Notes under the pieces: model-generated
What the model saw: the letters and a program-made list of their open reading frames with translations, nothing else
Database searches by the model: none
What the model was told of the DNA's origin: nothing
Program-made: the position numbers and the translations under genes
Source: Neorhizobium galegae
GTDB lineage: Bacteria > Pseudomonadota > Alphaproteobacteria > Rhizobiales > Rhizobiaceae
DNA: 64,000 bases
Assembly: GCF_017877135.1 (NCBI RefSeq)
Contig: NZ_JAGIPH010000001.1
Location: 992,001 to 1,056,000, forward strand
Direction: 5' to 3'
Shown here: positions 53,991 through 63,028 of the stretch, piece after piece
How positions within the stretch are numbered: position 1 is the first letter of the stretch
Layout of the letters: every line of letters starts with the position of its first letter

Positions 53991-55199
53991 TCACACCCTC
54001 TCGATCACGGTCGCCGTGCCCATGCCGGCGCCGATGCAGAGGGTGACCAGCGCGGTGTTCAGATCACGCCGCTCCAACTCGTCCAGAACGGTGCCGAGGA
54101 TCATTGCGCCGGTTGCGCCAAGCGGATGGCCCATGGCGATGGCGCCGCCATTGACGTTCATCTTGTCGTGGGAGATGTCGAAAGCCTGCATATAACGCAG
54201 CACGACGGCGGCAAACGCTTCGTTCAGCTCGAAGAGGTCGATATCGGCAATCGACATGCCGGTGCGCTTCAGGAGCTTTTCGGTGACGTCGACCGGGCCG
54301 GTCAGCATCAGGGCCGGATCGGAGCCGATATTGGTGAAGGATCTGATACGGGCGCGGGGCTTGAGCCCCATGCTTTCGCCACCCGCCTTCGAGCCGACGA
54401 GGACGGCGGCGGCGCCATCGACGATGCCCGACGAATTGCCGGCATGATGCACGTAAGCGATGCGCTCCACCTCCGGATGCGCCTGAATGCCGACGGCTTC
54501 GAAACCGCCCATTTCGCCCGGCATCTGGAAGGACGGGTTGAGCGCCGCCAGCGACTGCATGTTCGTTTCGGGCCGCATATGCTCGTCGCGGTCGAGGATC
54601 ACGAGGCCGTTCTGGTCTTTGACGGGAATGACGGACTTGGAGAAATAGCCTTTTTCCCAGGCATTCGCCGCGCGCCTCTGGCTTTCGACGGCGTAGGCAT
54701 CGACGTCATCGCGCGAAAAGCCATATTTTGTCGCGATCAGATCGGCAGACACGCCCTGCGGCATGAAATAGCCCGGGAAATTGACGGAGGGGTCCATGTA
54801 CCAGGCGCCGCCGGACATGCCCATGCCGACGCGCGACATCGATTCCACGCCGCCGGCAATGACGATATCGTCCGAGCCGGCCATGACCTTGCCCGCCGCG
54901 AAGTTGACCGCATCGAGCCCGGAGGCGCAGAAGCGCGAGATCTGCATGCCGGGTGCGCGGTTGGAATAGCCGGCCTCGAAGGCGGCGGCCTTGGGGATCA
55001 CGGCGCCCGCATCCATGACCGGATCGACACAGCCCATGATGATGTCATCGACGGTGGACGTGTCGAGCCCGTTGCGGTCGCGGATGGCCTCCAGCGTCTT
55101 GGCGGCAAGGCGCACGGACGGCACCTCATGCAGCGCCCCGTCCTTCTTGCCGCGACCGCGCGGCGTGCGCACGTGGTCGTAGATATAGACTTCGGTCAT
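53991..55199 (-). CDS. Acetyl-CoA C-acyltransferase (thiolase, FadA type)
   Basis: The 402-residue thiolase cleaves 3-ketoacyl-CoA in beta-oxidation. It shows the nucleophile Cys in SRFCASGLDAV, VESMSRVGMG, the His motif GHPLGATGAMI, and the second Cys in CIGAGMGTA. It lies between the toxin gene and fadB/J on the same strand. The paired FadB/J gene supports beta-oxidation over polyhydroxybutyrate synthesis, but substrate length is not known. Confidence 0.95.
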   Translation of the reverse strand: MTEVYIYDHVRTPRGRGKKDGALHEVPSVRLAAKTLEAIRDRNGLDTSTVDDIIMGCVDPVMDAGAVIPKAAAFEAGYSNRAPGMQISRFCASGLDAVNFAAGKVMAGSDDIVIAGGVESMSRVGMGMSGGAWYMDPSVNFPGYFMPQGVSADLIATKYGFSRDDVDAYAVESQRRAANAWEKGYFSKSVIPVKDQNGLVILDRDEHMRPETNMQSLAALNPSFQMPGEMGGFEAVGIQAHPEVERIAYVHHAGNSSGIVDGAAAVLVGSKAGGESMGLKPRARIRSFTNIGSDPALMLTGPVDVTEKLLKRTGMSIADIDLFELNEAFAAVVLRYMQAFDISHDKMNVNGGAIAMGHPLGATGAMILGTVLDELERRDLNTALVTLCIGAGMGTATVIERV

Positions 55200-55246
55200 C
55201 TCTTGTCTCTCCCTTGGGCGCGGGGCACGCGCCTCTTTCTCTTGTC

Positions 55247-55576
55247 TTAATCGAAGAACGTGCTGATCCGCGCCAGAACCTCGTCCACGATGAAATCAGG
55301 CACGCGCTCCACGAAACGTCCACCGCGCACCTTCAGATCGATGGCCCGCAGCTGGTTGCACAGGATGACGCCGGCGCTTCGGGTGCCTGCACCCGACAGC
55401 GAAACGGCAAACCCTCGAAAGCGCGCGAACTCGCCACCAGTCGTGACCGGCACGACGACCGGCGTGCCAAGCTTGTTAAATGCCTTCTGCGTGACGATGA
55501 GCACGTAGCGCGATCCGGCCTGCTCGCGCCCCTTGATGGGCTCAAGATCGACGTGCCAGATCTCGCCGCGCTCCAT
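55247..55576 (-). CDS. PemK/MazF-family toxin
   Basis: The 109-residue protein is a ribonuclease toxin of the MazF/PemK family, which cuts mRNA. It shows MERGEIWHVDLEPIKGREQ at the start, RYVLIVTQKAFN, PVVVPVTTGGEFAR, and VILCNQLRAIDLK; the RGEIW and QLRAID motifs are family marks. ATG at 55576 overlaps the antitoxin stop as TAATG. It is read within the beta-oxidation gene set. The 13 extra codons upstream in this frame are not part of it. Confidence 0.92.
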   Translation of the reverse strand: MERGEIWHVDLEPIKGREQAGSRYVLIVTQKAFNKLGTPVVVPVTTGGEFARFRGFAVSLSGAGTRSAGVILCNQLRAIDLKVRGGRFVERVPDFIVDEVLARISTFFD

Positions 55577-55833
55577 TACAGGATCTCCCGGCCGGCGGGT
55601 GGATCGTTCATCCACTCACTATCCTCTTGCGTCTGCGGCGCATCCGGATCGCACTGCGCAACAAGCTCCTCAAGCGTGTATTTGGGACGCGTCTGGGCGA
55701 CGGCGACCAACCGCCCGCCTTCAGCAGACACCTCGAGTTTGTTGTTTGCCGAAAGGCCGAGCTCTTCGAGCACGGACTTCGGAATAGTCATCATCACGGA
55801 ACCACCGACATTGCGCAAAGTTGACGTCGCCAT
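55576..55833 (-). CDS. MazE/PemI-family antitoxin (AbrB-type)
   Basis: The 85-residue protein has an N-terminal AbrB/MazE DNA-binding swapped-hairpin domain (LRNVGGSVMMTIPKSVLEEL) and a C-terminal toxin-binding tail (SEWMNDPPAGREIL), as in MazE/PemI. It neutralises the adjacent toxin and should repress its own promoter. ATG at 55833 has GGAG six bases upstream and is chosen over a TTG four codons upstream. An inverted repeat lies 15 bp upstream. Confidence 0.9.
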   Translation of the reverse strand: MATSTLRNVGGSVMMTIPKSVLEELGLSANNKLEVSAEGGRLVAVAQTRPKYTLEELVAQCDPDAPQTQEDSEWMNDPPAGREIL

Positions 55834-55847
55834 TTCCATCTCCAAGA

Positions 55848-55869
55848 AAGTTATACAAATATATAACTT
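55848..55869. promoter_or_regulatory. AT-rich inverted repeat, likely antitoxin operator
   Basis: A perfect 8-bp inverted repeat, AAGTTATA/TATAACTT with a 6-base spacer, sits 15 bp upstream of the antitoxin start, in the gap after the acyl-CoA dehydrogenase stop. MazE-like antitoxins bind such palindromes at their own promoter. The repeat also contains -10-like sequence. Confidence 0.7.
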
Positions 55870-55886
55870 CTGCCGGCTCGCTGCAA

Positions 55887-57680
55887 TCAGAACGCCTCTG
55901 CGGCCAGTTCCATCAGCGTCTCGCTGCCCGCTTCGATGCGGGTCTTGCGAAGCGCGGTTTCAGGCATGATCTTCTCCATGTAGAAGCGCGCCGTGACAAG
56001 CTTGGTTTTCAAGAAATCCTCGCGCGCGTCGCCGGCGGCGAGGAGGTCCTGGGCGGATTTGGCCATTTTTGCCCACATGTAGCCGAGCATGACGAGGCCG
56101 AAGAGGTGCATGTAATCGGTGGAGCCGGCGCCGGCATTGTCGGGCTTGGCCATGGCATTCTGCATGAACCACATGGTGGAGGCCTGCAGGTCGTTCAGGC
56201 CCTTCTTCAGGGCCTTGGTGAAGGGCGCCATCTGTTCGTTCGAGCGGTTCTCCTCGCAGAAATCGCCGATTTCCTTGAAGGCGGCCATGACGGCACGGCC
56301 GCCGTTCAGCGCCAGTTTTCGGCCGACGAGGTCGAGAGCCTGGATGCCGTTGGCGCCCTCGTAGATCATGGCGATGCGGGCGTCGCGGACATACTGGCTC
56401 ATGCCCCATTCCTCGATATAGCCATGGCCGCCATAGACCTGCTGGGCCATCACCGCATGGTCAAAGCCCTTGTCGGTCATGACGCCTTTCAGGATCGGGG
56501 TGGCAAGGCCGAGCAGGTCGTCCGCCGCCTGACGTTCGGCGGCGTCCGAGGAGCGGTGGGCGATGTCGGATTTCAGCGCCGTCCACAGCATGAAGGCGCG
56601 GCCGGCCTCGTTGAAGGCCTTGATCGTCATCAGCGCGCGGCGGATGTCGGGATGGACGATGATCGGATCGGCCGCCTTGTCCGGTGCCTTGGCGCCGGAG
56701 AGCGCGCGGCCCTGCAGACGGTCCTTCGCGTAAGACACCGCGTTCTGATAGGCCACTTCGGAGATGGCGAGCCCCTGCAGGCCGACGCCGAGGCGTGCCT
56801 CGTTCATCATCACGAACATGGCGTTGAGGCCCCGGTTCTCTTCTCCGATCAGATAGCCCGTCGCCTCGTCATAGTTCATCACGCAGGTGGCATTGCCGTG
56901 AATGCCCATCTTGTGCTCGATGGCGCCGCAGACGACGCCGTTGCGGGCGCCCGTCGAGCCGTCTTCGTTGACCAGGAATTTCGGCACGATGAACAGCGAA
57001 ATGCCCTTGGTGCCGGCCGGTGCGCCTTCGATGCGGGCAAGCACCAGATGGACGATATTGTCCGTCATGTCGTGTTCGCCGGCCGAGATGAAGATCTTCT
57101 GGCCCGACAGCTTGTAGGAGCCATCGCCCTGCGGCACCGCCTTCGTGCGCAACAGGCCAAGATCGGTGCCGCAATGCGGTTCGGTGAGGTTCATCGTGCC
57201 GGACCAGGTGCCGGCGACCATGTTCGGGAGATAAGTCTTCTTCTGCGCGTCGCTGCCGTGGACGAGGATCGCGGCAATGGCGCCCTGGGTGAGACCCGGA
57301 TACATCATCAGCGACATGTTGGCGGCAGAGGTATATTCGCCGACGGCGGCATGCAGCGTGTAGGGCAGGCCCTGGCCACCGAATTCTTCCGGCACGGCGA
57401 GACCGATCCAGCCGCCCTCGCAATAGGCGTCATAGGCCTGCTTGAAGCCTTTCGGCGTGGTGACCGACCCGTCTTCTGCGCGCACACAGCCTTCCTGGTC
57501 ACCGGAATAATTGAGCGGAAAGAGCACTTCTTCGGACAGGCGCCCGGCTTCGGAAGCGATCGCCTCGATCATGTCCGGTGTCGCATCGGCAAAACCCGGC
57601 AGGTTGTTGTAGCGCTCGATGCCGAGCACGTCCTTCAGGATAAACAGCGTGTCTGTGACCGGGGCCTTGTAGACGGGCAT
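55887..57680 (-). CDS. Acyl-CoA dehydrogenase (C-terminal extended type)
   Basis: The 597-residue flavoprotein oxidises acyl-CoA in the first step of beta-oxidation. It has the acyl-CoA dehydrogenase fold with [20 protein letters not shown] (FAD/substrate loop), [31 protein letters not shown], and [20 protein letters not shown]. The final helical segment (about residues 470-597) is the extension of long members of this family. It is first in the set with the toxin-antitoxin pair, thiolase and FadB/J. A MerR-like operator candidate lies 59 bp upstream. Confidence 0.95.
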   Translation of the reverse strand: MPVYKAPVTDTLFILKDVLGIERYNNLPGFADATPDMIEAIASEAGRLSEEVLFPLNYSGDQEGCVRAEDGSVTTPKGFKQAYDAYCEGGWIGLAVPEEFGGQGLPYTLHAAVGEYTSAANMSLMMYPGLTQGAIAAILVHGSDAQKKTYLPNMVAGTWSGTMNLTEPHCGTDLGLLRTKAVPQGDGSYKLSGQKIFISAGEHDMTDNIVHLVLARIEGAPAGTKGISLFIVPKFLVNEDGSTGARNGVVCGAIEHKMGIHGNATCVMNYDEATGYLIGEENRGLNAMFVMMNEARLGVGLQGLAISEVAYQNAVSYAKDRLQGRALSGAKAPDKAADPIIVHPDIRRALMTIKAFNEAGRAFMLWTALKSDIAHRSSDAAERQAADDLLGLATPILKGVMTDKGFDHAVMAQQVYGGHGYIEEWGMSQYVRDARIAMIYEGANGIQALDLVGRKLALNGGRAVMAAFKEIGDFCEENRSNEQMAPFTKALKKGLNDLQASTMWFMQNAMAKPDNAGAGSTDYMHLFGLVMLGYMWAKMAKSAQDLLAAGDAREDFLKTKLVTARFYMEKIMPETALRKTRIEAGSETLMELAAEAF

Positions 57681-57738
57681 GGCGCGAACTCCTCCAAATC
57701 AGCGGCCGGATCAACCGGCATTCATGACCCTATAAAAT

Positions 57739-57762
57739 ATTGACGTGCGCGTAAACGTCAAT
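57739..57762. promoter_or_regulatory. LiuR/MerR-like operator upstream of acyl-CoA dehydrogenase
   Basis: The inverted repeat ATTGACGT/ACGTCAAT with the spacer GCGCGTAA resembles sites of MerR-type LiuR regulators of acyl-CoA catabolism in proteobacteria. On the minus strand it overlaps a TTGACG -35-like box with TTTATAG 19 bp after, the long spacing MerR regulators need. No regulator gene lies in the window. Confidence 0.55.
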
Positions 57763-57864
57763 CGATAAATACCGTGCCCTGCGCGATGAAATTCCCGTCA
57801 TCGAGGCCCGTCCAACCGCTGTTTCCTGCGGTGCGGCGAAACTTCGTTAAAACTTTGCCCTGTC

Positions 57865-57880
57865 TTAACACGGTATTAAC
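57865..57880. promoter_or_regulatory. CtrA-type box upstream of podJ
   Basis: TTAACACGGTATTAAC is a perfect TTAA-N7-TTAA site, the alphaproteobacterial cell-cycle regulator CtrA consensus. It lies 214 bp before the podJ start and 185 bp before the acyl-CoA dehydrogenase start on the other side. The tetrads flank CACGGTA. Confidence 0.65.
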
Positions 57881-58093
57881 TACGTTTCGCGAAATGATGG
57901 GCAACGCCGCAGCAGCCAGTGCTTCGGCCACTGGGCAGGGGACGTTGAAAGACGCGGGGACAGGATCGGCCCGGAGGGGCGATCCCGAAGCGACGCAACG
58001 GCCGGCGCAGAGCCTTCAGGCGCTGCAATGACAGTGGCTGGACCAATGTTAGCCCGATGCACACGCGACGTGCGCAGCCGAAACGAGTACAAG

Positions 58094-61000
58094 ATGAACG
58101 GATCACGCCTCACCATCAACGCCCGCGGAGAACGCTCTTCTCTCGATGCGCTGAACCGTACCATCGAAGGGCTCGAGGCACGCATCGAGGGCCTGTTGAA
58201 GGCCTCTGCCCCGCGCGAGCCGCAAAAACCCGCGCCAGCGCCCTCTCCGACGCCGATCCCGACCATGGCGCCGAGGGAGCCCGTTTTGCGCGCCCCAGTG
58301 GGCGAGCCGCCTCACCGTCCGCATGCCGATGCGCTGGCGGAAATCCGCGAGCGCCAGCGCATGCTGGATGCCGCACGCGAGCGGCGCACGGCAGCGGGCG
58401 ACGCTGCGCCCCGCCTTGGCGCCGCGCAGGCTCGGCCGGGCGAAGGCCCAGGCATCATCGCGCCGCGTCGCCCGGCACCTGGCCGCGCCCTGGATGCCTT
58501 GAGCCCGCGCGACAGCGAGCCCACCGGCAATGCCGGCACCGGCACCATCGCTGAGGCGCTGCATGAGCTGCGGCGCGAGCTGCGGCAGGATATCTCCGAC
58601 AACATTGCCCGTGAAATGCAGTCGCTGCGCGACGACGTGCAGTCGATGCGCGGCTTTGCCGATGGCCGGGATCTCGGAAGCGACCTGCGCGACGAGCTGG
58701 CACGGCTGGCCGACGGCATCGACATGCTGTCAAGCCGCACCCCGTCGGCGGCCACCGATCTGCGCGCCGAACTGGATGACCTGCGGGCGCAGATCGACGG
58801 CCTTGCCCGCCAGGACAGCCTGCACAGCATGGAGACACGCTGGAGTGCGGTGGAAGAACGGCTGGAGGAACTCGACGCAGGCAGCATCCAGAAGGAGCTG
58901 GTGGCGCTTGCCTATCGCATCGACGGCGTGAAGGCGGAGCTTGCCACCATGGCCGACAGCCCGGCGATCCGCACGCTCGAAGACAAGGTGCTGATGCTGG
59001 CCGCCGTGGTGGAAGACCTTGCCCAGCGACCGCTGGAAAGCGAGCATGTGTCCGGCCAGTTTTCCCATATCGACCACCGGCTGGACGAACTGAGCCGCGC
59101 GGTTGCCGCCAACAACAGCCGGCCGCGCAACGAAGCGGCCGAACACGAGGCCCTGCGGCGCCTGGAGGAGAGGCTGATTGCCCTCAACGACAGGATCGAG
59201 AGCCTCGCCCATGTGCAGGACGCCTACCGGCTGGAAGAACGGCTGGAGGAGCTGGCCGAATTTTTCGCCCGTGGCCCGCAGCAGGAGATTGCAAGCTCCC
59301 TGTCGGATCTGACCGCCCGGATCGAGACGCTGGCAAGCGACCACACGAGCGATGACCTTGCCCGCCGGCTGGAAGATCTGACCCGCCGCATCGATGGTCT
59401 GGGCACGGCTGCAGCCGGATCCCCGGCAGGGCTCGGGCGGCTGGAAATCCGGCTCGATGAAATTGCCGCGCGCCTGGAAGAGGCAACGCTTGCACCGCAG
59501 GGCGACAACCTGTCGCTGCTTGGCCTGGAAAAGCAGATTGCGCATCTTTCCAGCCTGATGAGCGAGCCGCGGCGTGAAACGACGAGCCTTCCCGAGGATT
59601 TCGACCAGCGCATGGCCGCCATCGAAGGCTATATGGCGACCAGCGACGAATATGTGCTGGAGGCGGCCCGCCAGGCCGCCGAAACCGTGATCGAGGCCTA
59701 TTCGCGTAATGGCGCGCGCGGCAGCGGAAACGAGACATCAAAGGAGACGGAAACGCTTCTGGCGCTGGCGCAGGACCTGCGCCAGCTCGAGGATCTGGCG
59801 CGCGGCTCGGAAGAGCGCACGCAGCAGACATTCAGCAGCCTGCAGCGCACGCTGCTGGAGATTTCCGGGCGGCTGGACCGCATGGAAGACCGGATGAGCG
59901 AGCGCCCGACCGCCCTGTTCGGCGGTGCTCCACTGGCGCCGGCGCGTGCGGAAACTGAAAGTACGCTGCGGCCGCCGATGGCGCAGCCGGCCGCTCCCAT
60001 GCGCTCGCCGGTGGACGCCGGCGAACCGCGCGGCATGCTGGCCCGCGCCAGCGAACAGCTGATGACAGAAACCGCGGCAAGCCCCGCCCTTAAGGCACAG
60101 GACGCCGAGCCTGCTCCGATGACCGACGAGGACGAGGCCAGGCGGCCCGGCCTGCTGGCAAGCCTGTCGAAGCGTCTTCGCGCCCGTCGTGGATCAGCCG
60201 GCAAGACCGGGCGGACACGGGTGGAACCGGCGCCATCGCTTGACCCGGGCTCAGCCGTTGCCGCCGATGAAGACGAGGGCAACCACGACAACGACCTTCT
60301 GGAGCCGGGCTCCGGCGCGCCGGACGTGCGCAAGATACTGGAACGCGTGCGCGCCACCCAGGCTGCCGCCGAGGCCGAGCGCAGCTCGACGCAGCCGGCA
60401 AGCGGCGACGGCGATGGCGAGCGCGTGGATTACATCGCTGCGGCCCGCCGGGCGGCCAAGGCGGCAGCCCTTGAAATGGGACAGGCCCCGACCGATGGCT
60501 CCAGAGCCTATGCCGGTTCCGGCGCCTCCGGCGGGCGCGCCACCTTTGCCCGCCACCGCCGCCCGATCCTGATCGCCGTCGGTGCCGTGCTTCTGGCCCT
60601 GATGGCCATGCCGCTGTTTACCGCGTTGACGAAGAACGCGCCGTCACCCGCCCCCTCGGTGACGACTGGCGAGGCAACCCGTCCGGCAAAGACCTCCGCA
60701 CCGACGCAAGGTATCGCAGCCACCGCTCCTCAAAAGCCGGCAATTCCGGCTGCGGCCGAAACCAGCGCTGCCGCATCGCCGGCTCCTTCCGGTGCGGCAC
60801 CGGGGACAGCCAGCGTGCAAGCTGCCGCGCCGCAGGTTATCAATGCGGCAGAGGCCCCTGCGCTCGAGCAGGCTCCAGTTCAAGCAACGGCCCAATTAAC
60901 GGCCCCGGCAACGACCGAACTGCCCGCCCTGGAGCCGGCACCGCAGGCGCCGGTGGCCCGCCACCTCCTGCCGACAGAACCGGCCGCCGCCATGGACAGC

Positions 61001-61882
61001 ACGACGGAGGCCGCGATCATCGTGCCGGCAGGTCTTGCTCCGCAATCGCTGGCCGACGCAGCCGCGGGCGGCAATCGCCAGGCGCTGTTTGAAATCGCCG
61101 TGCGCCTCGGCGACGGTGATGGCGTCGCGCCCAATCCGGCAGAAGCGGCGCGCTTTTATGGTCTTGCCGCTCAGCGCGGCTATGCCCCGGCGCAGTATCG
61201 GCTGGCAAGCCTGTATGAAAAGGGAACCGGCGTGCCGCGCGATCCCGCCCGGGCCGTTTCCCTCTACGAACAGGCGGCAAACGCCGGCAATGCCGGCGCC
61301 ATGCATAATCTGGCCGTGCTTTACGCCTCCGGCGCCACCGGAAGCGCCGATTACAAGGCCGCGGTGGAATGGTTTGGCCGGGCCGCCGATCTCGGCGTGA
61401 CCGACAGCCAGTTCAACCTGGCCATCCTGTTTGCGCGCGGCAACGGCACGGTGCAGAATCTCGAAGAATCCTACAAATGGTTTGCCATTGCCGCCAATGG
61501 CGGCGACCGCGATGCGGCCGCCAAGCGCGACGACGTGGCCTCTGCGATGAAGCCGGCGCAACTGGAAAGCGCCCGCCAGAAGGTGGCAAGCTGGAAGCAG
61601 CAGCCGCTCGATGCCGAGGCGAACGGCACGCAGCCCCCCGCCGACTGGGCCGCCAGGGCCGAGGCTTCGGCTCCCGTCGACATGGAGAAGGCGGTCCGCA
61701 ACATCCAGGCCATCCTCAACCGCAACGGCTTTGACGCCGGTCAGCCGGACGGGCGCATGGGCAGGAAGACCGTTTCGGCCATCCGGGCCTTCCAGCGCAG
61801 CAACGGGCTTGCCGAGGACGGCACGATTTCCGAGGCGCTGGTGCGCAAGCTTCTGGAGAAGAACAAGGTGCAGGGCGCCTGA
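58094..61882 (+). CDS. podJ: Polar organelle development protein PodJ
   Basis: PodJ marks the new pole and helps set polar growth and division sites in rhizobia. The 1262-residue protein has a long coiled-coil cytoplasmic part (about residues 20-680, with many LEERL-type heptads), an Ala/Pro/Ser-rich stretch, one membrane segment near residues 820-842 (PILIAVGAVLLALMAMPLF), a periplasmic Pro/Ala linker, Sel1-type repeats (about 990-1155, with ALFEIAVRLGDGDGV, AQYRLASLYEKGTGV and MHNLAVLYASG), and a C-terminal peptidoglycan-binding domain (VRNIQAILNRNGFDAGQPDG). ATG at 58094 is the likely start. A CtrA-type box lies upstream. Confidence 0.93.
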   Translation: MNGSRLTINARGERSSLDALNRTIEGLEARIEGLLKASAPREPQKPAPAPSPTPIPTMAPREPVLRAPVGEPPHRPHADALAEIRERQRMLDAARERRTAAGDAAPRLGAAQARPGEGPGIIAPRRPAPGRALDALSPRDSEPTGNAGTGTIAEALHELRRELRQDISDNIAREMQSLRDDVQSMRGFADGRDLGSDLRDELARLADGIDMLSSRTPSAATDLRAELDDLRAQIDGLARQDSLHSMETRWSAVEERLEELDAGSIQKELVALAYRIDGVKAELATMADSPAIRTLEDKVLMLAAVVEDLAQRPLESEHVSGQFSHIDHRLDELSRAVAANNSRPRNEAAEHEALRRLEERLIALNDRIESLAHVQDAYRLEERLEELAEFFARGPQQEIASSLSDLTARIETLASDHTSDDLARRLEDLTRRIDGLGTAAAGSPAGLGRLEIRLDEIAARLEEATLAPQGDNLSLLGLEKQIAHLSSLMSEPRRETTSLPEDFDQRMAAIEGYMATSDEYVLEAARQAAETVIEAYSRNGARGSGNETSKETETLLALAQDLRQLEDLARGSEERTQQTFSSLQRTLLEISGRLDRMEDRMSERPTALFGGAPLAPARAETESTLRPPMAQPAAPMRSPVDAGEPRGMLARASEQLMTETAASPALKAQDAEPAPMTDEDEARRPGLLASLSKRLRARRGSAGKTGRTRVEPAPSLDPGSAVAADEDEGNHDNDLLEPGSGAPDVRKILERVRATQAAAEAERSSTQPASGDGDGERVDYIAAARRAAKAAALEMGQAPTDGSRAYAGSGASGGRATFARHRRPILIAVGAVLLALMAMPLFTALTKNAPSPAPSVTTGEATRPAKTSAPTQGIAATAPQKPAIPAAAETSAAASPAPSGAAPGTASVQAAAPQVINAAEAPALEQAPVQATAQLTAPATTELPALEPAPQAPVARHLLPTEPAAAMDSTTEAAIIVPAGLAPQSLADAAAGGNRQALFEIAVRLGDGDGVAPNPAEAARFYGLAAQRGYAPAQYRLASLYEKGTGVPRDPARAVSLYEQAANAGNAGAMHNLAVLYASGATGSADYKAAVEWFGRAADLGVTDSQFNLAILFARGNGTVQNLEESYKWFAIAANGGDRDAAAKRDDVASAMKPAQLESARQKVASWKQQPLDAEANGTQPPADWAARAEASAPVDMEKAVRNIQAILNRNGFDAGQPDGRMGRKTVSAIRAFQRSNGLAEDGTISEALVRKLLEKNKVQGA

Positions 61883-62098
61883 AACAGGCGCCCGACCGAG
61901 GCGCCACAGATGCCGCAAATCAAGGCTTTCAACGGCTTTGCAATTGACAGGCAGGGGTGGCGGGCGCATGACGGAAGCCTGCATCCGACCTGGGAAACCA
62001 GGGTGGTTGCGCCAAGGATTTTTTTAAGGCGCCGCACGGGCGGAACCCATCGCGAAACCGCCCGCGACGGCGAAGCTATTTCTGGTTAAGGAACGCCC

Positions 62099-63028
62099 GT
62101 GACTGTCTATCTGCCCATTGCAGAGCTGTCGGTGAATATCTTCATCATTCTCGGCATGGGCGCGGCCGTTGGTTTCCTGTCCGGCATGTTCGGCGTCGGT
62201 GGCGGCTTTCTGATCACGCCGCTGCTGATCTTCTACAACATTCCCCCGGTCGTGGCGGTGGCAACCGGCGCAAACCAGGTGGTGGCCTCCTCGGTGTCAG
62301 GGTCGATCAGCCATTTCCGGCGCGGCACGCTGGATGTGAAGCTGGGCAGCGTGCTGCTGGCGGGTGGTCTCGCCGGCGCGACGGTCGGCGTGTGGATCTT
62401 TTCCTGGCTGCGTCGTCTGGGCCAGCTGGACCTCATCATCTCGCTTCTCTACGTCGTCTTTCTCGGCACGATCGGCAGCCTGATGCTGACTGAAAGCCTG
62501 CGCGCGATGCGCCGCGCGGCCCGCAACGAGCCGCTGCCGCTGAAGCGCCCCGGCCACCACAACTGGGTGCACCGGCTGCCGCTGAAAATGCGCTTCAAGA
62601 AGTCGAAGCTTTATCTTTCCGCCATTCCGGTGGTGACGCTCGGCTTCGGCATCGGCATCCTCACCTCCGTCATGGGTGTCGGCGGCGGCTTCATCATGGT
62701 GCCGGCGATGATCTATCTCCTGCGCATCCCGACCAATGTCGTGGTGGGCACCTCGCTGTTCCAGATCATTTTCGTCACCGCCTACACGACCATCGTCCAG
62801 GCCACGACGAATTACTCCGTCGACATCGTGCTGGCGACGATCCTGATGGTGGCCGGCGTCATCGGCGCGCAATACGGCGTGCGCGTCGGGCAGAAGCTGC
62901 GCGGCGAACAGCTGCGGGCACTTCTCGGCCTGCTGGTGCTGGCCGTGGGCGTGCGCCTTGCGATCGATCTCGTCGTGACGCCGGCCGATCTCTATTCGAT
63001 CGCGGTCGGAGGCTTCGGCAACCGATGA
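62099..63028 (+). CDS. TSUP family membrane exporter (TauE/SafE type)
   Basis: The 309-residue protein has about eight membrane segments and two TauE/SafE repeats, marked by SGMFGVGGGFLITPLLIFYN and TSVMGVGGGFIMVPAMIYLL. Family members carry sulfite, sulfoacetate or other organosulfur anions; the substrate here is unknown. The start is GTG at 62099, with AAGGAA a few bases upstream. It overlaps the next gene by four bases, so the two are co-translated. Confidence 0.9.
   Translation: MTVYLPIAELSVNIFIILGMGAAVGFLSGMFGVGGGFLITPLLIFYNIPPVVAVATGANQVVASSVSGSISHFRRGTLDVKLGSVLLAGGLAGATVGVWIFSWLRRLGQLDLIISLLYVVFLGTIGSLMLTESLRAMRRAARNEPLPLKRPGHHNWVHRLPLKMRFKKSKLYLSAIPVVTLGFGIGILTSVMGVGGGFIMVPAMIYLLRIPTNVVVGTSLFQIIFVTAYTTIVQATTNYSVDIVLATILMVAGVIGAQYGVRVGQKLRGEQLRALLGLLVLAVGVRLAIDLVVTPADLYSIAVGGFGNR

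Larger units (their letters stand above)
57681..58093. promoter_or_regulatory. Divergent region between acyl-CoA dehydrogenase and podJ
   Basis: About 410 bp with the operator and CtrA-type box listed separately. Besides these, an open stretch exists from 58028 that would extend PodJ by 22 residues, but its sequence is not protein-like. Other than these I see nothing gene-like. Confidence 0.5.

Noticed and set aside
53913..57743. Long plus-strand frames opposite the thiolase and acyl-CoA dehydrogenase
   Set aside because: Both are shadows in high-G+C DNA; the minus-strand enzymes show complete catalytic motifs.
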